DNA from: Clostridia bacterium
GTDB lineage: Bacteria > Bacillota_A > Clostridia > Oscillospirales > Acutalibacteraceae
Reading direction: 5' to 3'
Length of the DNA: 37,146 nucleotides
NCBI GenBank assembly: GCA_024699005.1
Contig: JAILQN010000350.1
Location: 1 to 37,146, forward strand
The translations under genes and the position numbers were made by a program. The first letter of the stretch is position 1. Every line of letters begins with the position of its first letter. Positions 1 to 7,268 of this stretch are shown piece by piece. The notes under the pieces are model-generated. The model searched no databases. It saw nothing but the letters and a program-made list of their open reading frames with translations, and had not been told where the DNA came from.

Positions 1-18
1 GTAAGGCGGGAGTCGCCT

Positions 19-77
19 CGAATAGTGGGCATCCTCTCCTCCGCCCTACGGGCTCCGGCTCGGATGCCCACTATTCG
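19..77. repeat. 16-bp perfect inverted repeat (hairpin)
   Basis: Bases 19-34 and 62-77 are exact reverse complements, separated by a GC-rich 27-base loop that itself contains a short GCCC/GGGC hairpin. There is a T-rich stretch about 20 bases further on (96-106). It may terminate an unseen upstream gene or be a dispersed palindromic repeat; nothing else in bases 1-125 is recognisable. Confidence 0.6.
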
Positions 78-169
78 CAACCCATACCAAGCCCTTTTCT
101 TTTTTTGAACGATATGGTTCATATCAATTGACATCGCAGAATTTTTTTTCTGAAACAAAAAACTTTATG

Positions 170-203
170 TTGAAATTGTGATTTATTAATGTTACAATGT
201 AAC
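170..203 (+). promoter_or_regulatory. SigA-type promoter with palindrome over the -10
   Basis: TTGAAA at 170-175, a 17-base spacer and TACAAT at 193-198 make a near-consensus promoter about 50 bases before the GH35 start. The -10 lies inside a perfect inverted repeat GTTAC-AAT-GTAAC (191-203), which could be an operator. That role is inference. Confidence 0.65.
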
Positions 204-246
204 GGAATAGTTTTATCCATCAAGAATAAAAGAGGAGAGGTTGTAC

Positions 247-2079
247 ATGGACCTGAACCCTAACCTTAATGAAGAAGAAGTCGTTGAGACAGCCCAGGCG
301 CCCGCGTCGCCGTCGTTCACCTATGACAATGACAATTTCCTTTTAAACGGTCAGCCCTTCACCATCGTTGCCGGAGCCATGCACTATTTCAGGGTACCCA
401 AAGAGTACTGGCGCGACAGGCTGCTCAAGATCAAAGCGTGCGGTTTCAATACCGTGGTCACCGCGGTGCCGTGGAACCTCTGTCAGAAAACGGAGGCGGG
501 CTTTGATTTCAGCGGCGGCAACAACGTGGAGCTGTTCCTGGATCTCGCCGCGCAGCTGGGGCTTTACGCCATAGTGAACGCCGGGCCGTATATCGGCGCG
601 GACTGGGACTTCGGCGGTCTGCCGTGGTGGCTGCTCCGTTATGACGATATCGACGTGCGCTGCATGAACGAACGCTATATCGGTTTTGTGAACGCCTATT
701 TTGACGAGCTTATCCCCAGGCTTGCAAGTCACCAGTACACCCGGGGCGGGAATGTACTGATGATCCAGGCGGAGAACGACTACGGTTCTTACGGCGACGA
801 CGTGGCTTATATGCAATACGTCGTTGACGCTATCAAGGCAAGGGGTATCGACGTTCCTGTTTTTACCTCCGACGGTATAGAGGACCATATGCTCACCAAC
901 GGTTCGGTGCCGGGGCAGCTCATAACCGCTAAATTCGGCGCGAATCCGGCGGTTAACCTGTCATATCTGCGTGAGTTCCAGACCCAGGGTCCGCTGTTCG
1001 TTTCCGAGTTCTGGAACGGCTGGTTTGATACCTGGGGTTATCCTCATTATCAGCGCAGGCCGAAGGATGCTCAGCTCTCCCTGCAGAGGACGCTTCTCAG
1101 CGGCGCGAGCCTTGCCTCTTATATGGCGGCGGGCGGCACGAATTTCGGGATCATGAACGGTGCGATCTACGACAACGAATATATGCCCATTACCCCGTCC
1201 TATGATACTGACGCGCTCATCACCGAGGGCGGCGACCTGACTAAAAAATACGAGCTCTACAAAAAGACCATCTCCATGCACGTGGATACCGGAGAAGAGA
1301 TCGCGCTTGAGGAACAGGTACCGAAAGCCCGTTACGGCGCTATACCGTTCACTCACTGCGCGGGTCTGTTCGAAAATATCCCCAACCTCTCCAACCCTGT
1401 CAGGCTGATGAAGCCTATCCCGATGGAAAAACTGGGTCAGGGCTTCGGCATGATCCTTTACCGCGCGCATCTCAAGGGCCCAAGAGACTATATGCCCCTT
1501 GTGATTAAAGAGGTACATGACCGCGCCTACATCTTCCTGAATGACGACCTTTATGCCATCCAGTCCCGCAACGATCCCGAGACGATCGTGGATATCCGCG
1601 TGCCCGAGGAGGGTGTGGATCTGTCTATACTTGTTGACAATATGGGCAGGGTCTCTTTCGGCGAGGAGATCATCGACCGCAAGGGCATAACCGAGTGCGT
1701 AAGGCTCGGTCAGACCTTCGTTTATAACTGGACCGCTTATACCATTGAGTTCAGTGATCTGTCGAAGCTGGAGTTCAAACCCGAGACGGACATGTATTTC
1801 TTCGATCACCCGATGTTCCTCAAGGCGCAGTTCATAATAGACGAGACTCCGGCGGATACCTACATCAAACTTCCGGACTTCAAACGCGGCGTCATCTTCA
1901 TCAACGGCAGGCCGCTGTCCAGATACTGGGATCTCGGGCCGCAGCATTCCGCTTATCTGCCTGCTCCATGGCTGGTAGAGGGTGTGAACGAGATCGTCAT
2001 TCTGGAACTGGAAGGCTTCAACAAGCCAAGGAACACCAATCCCGCGGTACTGTTTGACGATAAACCCGATCTGGGATAA
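247..2079 (+). CDS. Glycoside hydrolase family 35 (beta-galactosidase-like), altered acid/base site
   Basis: The product is about 610 residues with the GH35 TIM-barrel signatures in order: WNL after the first strands, AGPYIGADWDFGGLPWWLL, QAENDYGSYG, SEFWNGWFDTWG and GGTNFGIMNGA. The C-terminal half is beta-rich, as in family members. The nucleophile Glu (SEFW, about residue 254) is present. The acid/base Glu of the usual VENEYG motif is Asp (AENDYG, about 178), the usual AEW is ADW, and the usual WNxHE reads WNLCQ. No signal peptide is visible, so it is probably cytoplasmic. The start is taken at ATG 247 because GGAGAGG ends at 240; the in-frame TTG at 241 would abut it. TRIC follows after 3 bases. 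Family is secure; beta-galactosidase activity is not. Confidence 0.88.
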   Translation: MDLNPNLNEEEVVETAQAPASPSFTYDNDNFLLNGQPFTIVAGAMHYFRVPKEYWRDRLLKIKACGFNTVVTAVPWNLCQKTEAGFDFSGGNNVELFLDLAAQLGLYAIVNAGPYIGADWDFGGLPWWLLRYDDIDVRCMNERYIGFVNAYFDELIPRLASHQYTRGGNVLMIQAENDYGSYGDDVAYMQYVVDAIKARGIDVPVFTSDGIEDHMLTNGSVPGQLITAKFGANPAVNLSYLREFQTQGPLFVSEFWNGWFDTWGYPHYQRRPKDAQLSLQRTLLSGASLASYMAAGGTNFGIMNGAIYDNEYMPITPSYDTDALITEGGDLTKKYELYKKTISMHVDTGEEIALEEQVPKARYGAIPFTHCAGLFENIPNLSNPVRLMKPIPMEKLGQGFGMILYRAHLKGPRDYMPLVIKEVHDRAYIFLNDDLYAIQSRNDPETIVDIRVPEEGVDLSILVDNMGRVSFGEEIIDRKGITECVRLGQTFVYNWTAYTIEFSDLSKLEFKPETDMYFFDHPMFLKAQFIIDETPADTYIKLPDFKRGVIFINGRPLSRYWDLGPQHSAYLPAPWLVEGVNEIVILELEGFNKPRNTNPAVLFDDKPDLG

Positions 2080-2082
2080 AAC

Positions 2083-2748
2083 ATGGATATAATAGTATTC
2101 ATTGCTGAGATAACCGGCGTCGTGGCTTTTGCGGTCGCCGGTACTCTTGTGGGCGTAAAACACGAACTCGACATCATCGGCGCCATTTTTGCCGGCTGCA
2201 CGACGGCTGTCGGAGGCGGTGTCATACGTGACGTTATTCTCGGTTATATTCCGCCCACTATCTTCCGCAGACCCGTTTACGCCGCTGTCGCGGCGGCGAC
2301 GAGCCTTCTGGTGGCGTTGGCGGAATACTTTATCTCCAAGAAAAAAATGCCGGAGTTCGGTACCTACGACCGCGCAGTAAATGTGTTCGACGCTGCCGGA
2401 CTTGCGGTTTTTATCGTAGCGGGTATCAAGCTGACTGCGAAGCAGGGGTACGGCGACAACGCGTTCCTCTCGATATTCGTGGCGTGTGTCGGCGCCCTCG
2501 GCGGGGGCGTCGTGCGCGATCTGCTGGTCGATACCGTGCCGATGATACTGCGCAAGCAGGTATACGCTACGCCCGTCATAGTGGGAGGCATCATCTATTA
2601 TTACGTTTCCGCCCTTGGGGTGAAGGACTATATCCTTATCCCGGCGTTGACGGTAGCTATGGTCGCGGTGCGCGTTCTGGCGGCGGAGTTCCGCTGGAAC
2701 CTGCCCAGATTCAGGAACAACAGAAAAAATGGCAAAGATATACCTTGA
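2083..2748 (+). CDS. TRIC / UPF0126 family membrane protein (trimeric cation channel-like)
   Basis: This is a 221-residue, strongly hydrophobic protein made of two similar halves. Each half carries the family's glycine-rich GGGxxRD signature (GGGVIRDVILG near residue 45 and GGGVVRDLLVD near 145). This matches the bacterial YadS/YicG proteins now classed as TRIC-type cation channels, which sit in the cytoplasmic membrane. It starts three bases after the GH35 stop and ends 20 bases inside the next gene, so the three are co-transcribed and probably translationally coupled. The C-terminus is basic. The transported ion is not deducible from sequence. Confidence 0.85.
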   Translation: MDIIVFIAEITGVVAFAVAGTLVGVKHELDIIGAIFAGCTTAVGGGVIRDVILGYIPPTIFRRPVYAAVAAATSLLVALAEYFISKKKMPEFGTYDRAVNVFDAAGLAVFIVAGIKLTAKQGYGDNAFLSIFVACVGALGGGVVRDLLVDTVPMILRKQVYATPVIVGGIIYYYVSALGVKDYILIPALTVAMVAVRVLAAEFRWNLPRFRNNRKNGKDIP

Positions 2749-3856
2749 TAATTCGGCGACCACTCGCCCGTCGGAAGCTGCGATAAACGCGCTGAAGCTT
2801 GCCGCGGATACGGTCTGGGGCAATCCCTCGGCGCTGCATGAGGGCGGTATAGATGCGGGCAGACTTCTTGAGGCTTCCCGCAAATCCGTCGCCGCCGTTC
2901 TGCGCGCGGATCCGTCCGAGGTCTGTTTTACGGGCAGCGGCACTCTTGCAAACAATACCGCGGTCTTCGGCGCGGCGGCTGCTCTTAAAAACAGGGGCAG
3001 ACGCATCATAACCACTGCTGTCGAGCATCCGTCCGTTTCGGAGTGTATGAAACGCCTTGAGACGGAGGGCTTTGAGGTCATCCGTCTGAGCCCCGATATG
3101 TACGGGCGTTTTTCTCTTGAGGAACTGGAAAGCGTTATCGACGGCAATACGATCCTTGTGAGCGTGATGGCGGTAAACAACGAGCTGGGCACCGTAAATC
3201 CCGTGGAAAAGATCAAACCGGTCATGAAGCGCAGAGGCTCGCCCGGACTGCTTCACTGCGACTGCGTTCAGGCGTTCGGCAAAATCTCTCTGAATCCCGC
3301 AAAATGGGGGATCGATCTTCTTACAGCCAGCGCGCATAAGATCCACGGAGTCAAAGGCGCCGGCGCGCTTTACGTCAGACGCGGAGCAAAGATCCGTCCG
3401 TATATCCTCGGCGGCGGGCAGGAGAGCGGGATATATTCCGGCACCGAGGCTATGCCCGCGATAGCGGCTTTCGGCGCCGCGTGCGGCGAAATCGAAATAA
3501 ACAAGGCTCTTGAAAACGTCCGCGCCATGCGGGATGAGTTCGTGAAAAAACTCCTTTGCATATCCGGAGTGACGATCAATTCTCCCGCCGACGCCCTGCC
3601 CTATATAGTCAATTTCTCTGCCGTCGGCGTCCCTTCGCAGACCATGGTCAACGCCCTTTCGGAACAGGGGATATATATATCCGCCGGTTCCGCCTGCAAG
3701 CGCGGCCACAGGAGCGAAGTCATAACCGCCGTCGGACTGCCCGCGGACAGGGCGGACAGCGCGGTGCGTGTCAGTCTTTCCCGTTATACGACTCCCGAAG
3801 AGCTTGACGCCTGCGCTGCCGCCGTGGCGGATACCGTCAGACGCATCAGAAGGTGA
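2729..3856 (+). CDS. Cysteine desulfurase, NifS/IscS family
   Basis: This is a 375-residue PLP-dependent class V aminotransferase-fold enzyme. Visible are the N-terminal YLDNSATT, the SAHKIHGVKG segment with the PLP-binding lysine (about residue 196), and SAGSACKRGHRS with the persulfide-forming catalytic Cys (about 318). It would remove sulfur from L-cysteine and pass it as persulfide. thiI lies one gene downstream, and desulfurase-thiI pairing is known in Firmicutes (for example B. subtilis nifZ-thiI), so the likely acceptor is ThiI for 4-thiouridine in tRNA. Its start overlaps the TRIC gene by 20 bases and has only a weak ribosome binding site. Distinguishing it from an Fe-S-dedicated paralogue rests on context. 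Confidence 0.9.
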   Translation: MAKIYLDNSATTRPSEAAINALKLAADTVWGNPSALHEGGIDAGRLLEASRKSVAAVLRADPSEVCFTGSGTLANNTAVFGAAAALKNRGRRIITTAVEHPSVSECMKRLETEGFEVIRLSPDMYGRFSLEELESVIDGNTILVSVMAVNNELGTVNPVEKIKPVMKRRGSPGLLHCDCVQAFGKISLNPAKWGIDLLTASAHKIHGVKGAGALYVRRGAKIRPYILGGGQESGIYSGTEAMPAIAAFGAACGEIEINKALENVRAMRDEFVKKLLCISGVTINSPADALPYIVNFSAVGVPSQTMVNALSEQGIYISAGSACKRGHRSEVITAVGLPADRADSAVRVSLSRYTTPEELDACAAAVADTVRRIRR

Positions 3857-3871
3857 TTTTTCGACGGGGTA

Positions 3872-3900
3872 TTGAAAAGGCCCGACGGCTGATGTATAAT
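3872..3900 (+). promoter_or_regulatory. SigA-type promoter
   Basis: TTGAAA (3872-3877), 17 bases, TATAAT (3895-3900). It lies between the desulfurase stop and the chagasin-like gene, so the inhibitor and perhaps thiI have their own promoter. Confidence 0.75.
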
Positions 3901-3944
3901 AGCTTCGAACGTCGCATGATGCACATTTTAAAGGAGTGAGAATA

Positions 3945-4406
3945 ATGCTTGCGATCTTTCAGAAAATCATAGCTTTTTTCATGTCCGTACTTGCTTTCTT
4001 CGGCATCGGCCCGAAACCCGGTCCGGCTGAAACGGATATCCCGGATTTCAACGCCGGCGAAGTCCTCGAGATGCAGGAAGGATATCTGAAACTTGACGGA
4101 AGCGATCTTATCATCGCTCTGCGCGGCAATCCTACCACCGGATATGACTGGGAACACGCTGAACAGGGCGATTCGCTTGTGTTTAAAAACAAGGAGTATA
4201 AACAGGATGCGGCGGCGCCGAATACCGGCGGAGTCGGCGGCACATTCACGTTTACTTATGAACTGGCAAAACCCGGCGAGACGACGCTCACGTTTACTTA
4301 CGCCCGTCCGTGGGAAACCGGCGCGGAGCCGTTGGAAACGGTGATTGTTACTGTCGTTGTCTCCGAAGATCTGAAGATAGGCGGCCTGACGTACGTTCAC
4401 AGTTAA
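3945..4406 (+). CDS. Chagasin-like cysteine protease inhibitor (MEROPS I42), membrane/secreted
   Basis: The product is 153 residues. An N-terminal hydrophobic segment (about residues 2-22, a signal peptide or anchor) is followed by a chagasin-type beta domain. That domain shows the three inhibitory loop motifs: NPTTGYDW, the Gly-rich GGVGGTFTF and RPWE. Family members block papain-like (C1) cysteine proteases. ATG 3945 is chosen because AAAGGAGTGAG ends just upstream; the earlier in-frame GTG (3936) is part of that ribosome binding site. The target could be the cell's own C1 proteases or those of neighbours or the host; sequence does not decide. Confidence 0.85.
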   Translation: MLAIFQKIIAFFMSVLAFFGIGPKPGPAETDIPDFNAGEVLEMQEGYLKLDGSDLIIALRGNPTTGYDWEHAEQGDSLVFKNKEYKQDAAAPNTGGVGGTFTFTYELAKPGETTLTFTYARPWETGAEPLETVIVTVVVSEDLKIGGLTYVHS

Positions 4407-4456
4407 CCGGACTGAGGGACCATATAACTCTGAACTGTAAACCGACATAACGACCG

Positions 4457-4491
4457 GCGTCGGGCAGCCGCCCGGCGCGTTGCTTTTCTTA
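4457..4491 (+). terminator. Rho-independent terminator after the chagasin-like gene
   Basis: A 9-bp GC-rich stem (4457-4465 with 4470-4478, loop AGCC, one G-T pair) is followed by a T-rich run. It would separate the inhibitor gene from thiI, at least partly. Confidence 0.6.
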
Positions 4492-4551
4492 TCTGTTCAG
4501 ATCAATTTTACGTATCGCTCAAAGCTCAAATCTTAAAACTCAGAGGTCATT

Positions 4552-5727
4552 ATGAACGAAGTCATATTACTCAAAGACGGTGAGCTTGCCCTCAAGGGCC
4601 TCAACCGCTCCAGATTCGAGAGCGCGCTTATAAAAACGGTCAGGGCCCGTCTGGCGCGCAGCGTGGGTGAATTTACCGCCGAGCGGGCGCAGTCGATCAC
4701 TTATCTGCGTCCGGTCGATCCGGACGTCGATATGGACCGCGCGATCGAAGTCGTAAGCCGGGTTTTCGGCGTCGTCGGCATTTCGCACGCCGCGGAATGT
4801 GAAAAGGATATAGAGGTAATAGAGCGGACGGCGGAAGAGTTCCTCGGCGAAGACCTTCTGTCCGCACGGACTTTCAAGGTCAACGCCAAACGCGGCGACA
4901 AGACCTTCGCGCTCAAATCCCCGGCTATATGCGAAGAGGTCGGCGGATACCTGCTGTCAAAGTTCAGCCATCTTAAAGTGGACGTCCATGATCCGGATGT
5001 TATAGTGAACGTGGAGGTGCGCGCGCGCAGCGCGTACGTGCACGGCAATCAGCTGCCCGGCGCCGGCGGTCTGCCTTCCGGCACTTCGGGTAAGGCGTGC
5101 GTGCTGATCTCCGGCGGGATCGACAGCCCCGTGGCGGCGTGGATGATGGCGAGAAGGGGTATGCGGCTCGTTGCCGTGCACTTCGCCTCGCCCCCGTATA
5201 CGTCGCAAAGAGCGCTTCTGAAAGTGGAATCTCTCCTTAAAAAAGTCTCGGAATACGCAGGAAGGATCGACTTTTTCGTGGTCAATCTCACGGAGATACA
5301 GGAGAGCATACGCGACAACGCGCCCGAGGACATGCTCACGATAGTAATGCGCCGCGCGATGATGAAGATCGCGAACGGGATCGCGAAACAGAACGACTGC
5401 TCGGCTCTTGTTACCGGCGAGAGCGTCGGACAGGTCGCCAGCCAGACGGTCTCCGCCATCGCCTGTACGGACGTCTGCGCCGATATGCCGGTATTCCGTC
5501 CGCTTATCGGAATGGACAAAAGCGATATCATCAGGATCGCAAACGATATAGACACGTTTGAAACGTCGATACTTCCGTATGAGGACTGCTGCACGGTATT
5601 CACTCCTCCTCATCCCAAGACCCACCCACAGATCCGGGACGCGGAAAAGGCGGAGAATATGTCCGTGACTCCCGAAATGATACAAAAAGCGATAGAGACA
5701 GCAGAGAGATACGTTATTGACGTATAA
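4552..5727 (+). CDS. thiI: tRNA 4-thiouridine synthase ThiI (short form, no rhodanese domain)
   Basis: This is a 391-residue protein with an N-terminal ferredoxin-like/THUMP region (about 1-165), which binds tRNA. The ATP-pyrophosphatase domain carries the PP-loop SGGIDSPVAAW near residue 187. ThiI adenylates U8 of tRNA and exchanges oxygen for sulfur. The C-terminus ends soon after EDCCTVFTPPHPKTHP, so the rhodanese extension of the E. coli type is absent, as in many Firmicutes; sulfur must reach it another way, presumably from the desulfurase two genes upstream. ATG 4552 has AGAGGT six bases before it. Confidence 0.95.
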   Translation: MNEVILLKDGELALKGLNRSRFESALIKTVRARLARSVGEFTAERAQSITYLRPVDPDVDMDRAIEVVSRVFGVVGISHAAECEKDIEVIERTAEEFLGEDLLSARTFKVNAKRGDKTFALKSPAICEEVGGYLLSKFSHLKVDVHDPDVIVNVEVRARSAYVHGNQLPGAGGLPSGTSGKACVLISGGIDSPVAAWMMARRGMRLVAVHFASPPYTSQRALLKVESLLKKVSEYAGRIDFFVVNLTEIQESIRDNAPEDMLTIVMRRAMMKIANGIAKQNDCSALVTGESVGQVASQTVSAIACTDVCADMPVFRPLIGMDKSDIIRIANDIDTFETSILPYEDCCTVFTPPHPKTHPQIRDAEKAENMSVTPEMIQKAIETAERYVIDV

Positions 5728-5746
5728 TGCGTTCAGATCGGAGGTC

Positions 5747-5811
5747 GGAGATGAAATATGACTGATAGCATTACAGCAGAAACAATTAAAAATCAAAACC
5801 ATATTCATCTC
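5747..5811. repeat. Long imperfect hairpin between thiI and the L10 promoter
   Basis: CGGAGATGAAATATG (5747-5761) pairs with CATATTCATCTCCG (5798-5811) with one bulged base. There is no T-tract, so it is not a typical terminator. Function unknown; it could stabilise the thiI 3' end. Confidence 0.4.
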
Positions 5812-5857
5812 CGCACTCCGCTCTCCGAACTTTCTCCGAACTCCTTTCAAAAAACAC

Positions 5858-5886
5858 TTGACAAACGTATAATGATGTGATAACAT
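5858..5886 (+). promoter_or_regulatory. Promoter of the rplJ-rplL operon
   Basis: TTGACA (5858-5863), 17 bases, TAACAT (5881-5886), about 170 bases before rplJ and just upstream of the L10 leader fold. Confidence 0.75.
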
Positions 5887-5889
5887 ACA

Positions 5890-6005
5890 AAAGCTGTTCT
5901 GAAGACAGCAGGTGCGGTATATCCGCGTAAGTATATGCGCCTGCCGAGGGATGGGTTCGACAAAACAGAATTTTGCGCCCCTCTGTGTCTTCACGTATGG
6001 GGCGT
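5890..6005 (+). promoter_or_regulatory. Ribosomal protein L10 leader (autoregulatory mRNA element)
   Basis: The untranslated region has the L10-leader architecture. An outer stem GAAGACA (5901-5907) pairs with TGTCTTC (5986-5992) and encloses a CAGG...CCTG-type inner stem followed by CGAGGGATG. By established knowledge, L10 (with L7/L12) binds this structure and represses its own operon. The match is by eye to the Rfam L10_leader layout. Confidence 0.8.
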
Positions 6006-6053
6006 TTCCTATATCTTGGAGCAGCTATCAATATGGTAAGGTGGTGAAACAAT

Positions 6054-6698
6054 TTGCCGAGTACAGCAGTATTAGAGAAAAAAGCACAGCAGGTGGCTGA
6101 CATCTCCGGAAAGATCAGCTCCGCGGTCGCAGGCGTTCTTGTGGATTACAAGGGCATCACCGTGGCTGACGATACCAAGCTGAGGTCTGATCTGCGCAGT
6201 TCGGGCGTTTCTTACGCAGTTGTCAAAAACACGATACTCAAGCGCGCCATCGCCGGTACGGCTCTCGAAGGGCTTTCCGACGTACTGGAGGGCACAACGG
6301 CTATCGCGGTTTCCGATTCGGATTACGTGGCAAGCGCTAAGATCCTTTCCGAGTATGCGGAGAAACACGACAATTTCAAGGTCAAGGGCGGTTTCCTCGA
6401 CGGTGAGATCATCTCTCTTGACAAGATCAACGAGCTTGCAAAGCTCCCGTCCCGCGAGGTCCTTCTCGCGACCGTAGCTGCCGCATTCCAGGCGCCCATG
6501 GCGTCCTTCGCAAGGGCAGTCAATGCTATCGTGGAAAAGGGCGGAGAAGCCGCTCCCGCGGCCGAGACTGAGGCACCCGCAGAGGCAGAGGCTCCCGCAG
6601 AGGAAGCAGCAGCCCCCGCAGAGGCTCCCGCTCAGGAAGCTGAGGCTCCCGCAGAGGCAGAAGCTCCCGCAGAGGCAGAAGCTCCCGCAGCCGAATAA
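6054..6698 (+). CDS. rplJ: 50S ribosomal protein L10 with long Pro/Ala/Glu tail
   Basis: The 214-residue product forms the base of the ribosomal stalk and holds L7/L12 dimers. Residues 1-165 are ordinary L10 (VADISGKISSAVAGVLVDYKG, VVKNTILKRA). The last 45-50 residues are an acidic low-complexity tail built from APAEAE-like units, unusual against the family's roughly 165-175 residues. The start is TTG 6054, eight bases after AAGGTGGTG; the next ATG is far inside the conserved domain. The upstream L10 leader and downstream rplL fit the standard operon. Confidence 0.95.
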   Translation: MPSTAVLEKKAQQVADISGKISSAVAGVLVDYKGITVADDTKLRSDLRSSGVSYAVVKNTILKRAIAGTALEGLSDVLEGTTAIAVSDSDYVASAKILSEYAEKHDNFKVKGGFLDGEIISLDKINELAKLPSREVLLATVAAAFQAPMASFARAVNAIVEKGGEAAPAAETEAPAEAEAPAEEAAAPAEAPAQEAEAPAEAEAPAEAEAPAAE

Positions 6699-6715
6699 TC
6701 GGTTGGCAAACCCCG

Positions 6716-6737
6716 CCGGGCAGGGGATCTCGCCCGG
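6716..6737 (+). promoter_or_regulatory. Hairpin between rplJ and rplL
   Basis: CCGGGC (6716-6721) pairs with GCCCGG (6732-6737) over a 10-base loop, with no T-tract. It may tune the L10:L12 ratio by processing or attenuation; this is inference. Confidence 0.45.
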
Positions 6738-6773
6738 AAACAAACCAATTTTAAATCAATAGGAGTGAATAAA

Positions 6774-7160
6774 ATGGCATCCGAAAAAATCGCAAAGATA
6801 GTTGACGCAGTCGCCGAGCTCTCCGTACTTGAGCTCTCCGAACTTGTTAAAGAAGTAGAGGACAGATTCGGCGTATCCGCCGCTGCTCCCGTAGCCGTCA
6901 TGGCAGGCCCCGCCGCCGGTCCCGTTGAGGAAGAGAAGACCGAGTTCGACGTAGCTCTCGTAGGCTTCGACGCCGCCGCCAAGATCAAGGTCATCAAGGT
7001 CGTCCGCGAGATCACCGGCCTTGGCCTTAAGGAAGCTAAAGACGCCGTTGAGGGCGCCGCTTCCGAGCCGAAGGTCCTGAAAGAGGCTGCTCCGAAGGAA
7101 GAGGCCGAGGAGATTAAGAAGAAATTAGAGGAAGCCGGCGCAAAGGTCGAGCTGAAGTAA
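6774..7160 (+). CDS. rplL: 50S ribosomal protein L7/L12
   Basis: A 128-residue stalk protein that recruits translation GTPases. The N-terminal dimerisation helices ([26 protein letters not shown]) are followed by an Ala/Pro hinge. The C-terminal domain [40 protein letters not shown] is given here only by its ends: EKTEFDVAL at about 56 and [11 protein letters not shown] at about 88. ATG 6774 has AGGAGTG upstream; the in-frame GTG at 6765 lies inside that ribosome binding site. Confidence 0.97.
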   Translation: MASEKIAKIVDAVAELSVLELSELVKEVEDRFGVSAAAPVAVMAGPAAGPVEEEKTEFDVALVGFDAAAKIKVIKVVREITGLGLKEAKDAVEGAASEPKVLKEAAPKEEAEEIKKKLEEAGAKVELK

Positions 7161-7178
7161 TTTCTTTCAAAGAAACGG

Positions 7179-7213
7179 GTCGTAAAAACAGCTGTTTTTA
7201 CGGCTCTTTTTTG
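7179..7213 (+). terminator. Rho-independent terminator of rplJL
   Basis: The 11-bp palindrome CGTAAAAACAG/CTGTTTTTACG (7181-7202), extended by a G-C and a T-G pair, is followed by TCTTTTTTG. Confidence 0.9.
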
Positions 7214-7224
7214 TTTTATTCCCC

Positions 7225-7253
7225 TTGATTTTATCAGTCCGTTTTTGTATTAT
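7225..7253 (+). promoter_or_regulatory. Promoter of the HipA-like gene
   Basis: TTGATT (7225-7230), 17 bases, TATTAT (7248-7253). The start of transcription would be only about 10 bases before the start codon, leaving room for little more than the GGGTGAGGA ribosome binding site. Confidence 0.6.
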
Positions 7254-7268
7254 GGACCCGGGTGAGGA

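Noticed and set aside
961..3225. 754-codon minus-strand open frame
   Set aside because: It lies opposite the GH35, TRIC and desulfurase genes, all with clear families, and its composition (Arg/Ser/His-rich) is that of a shadow frame.
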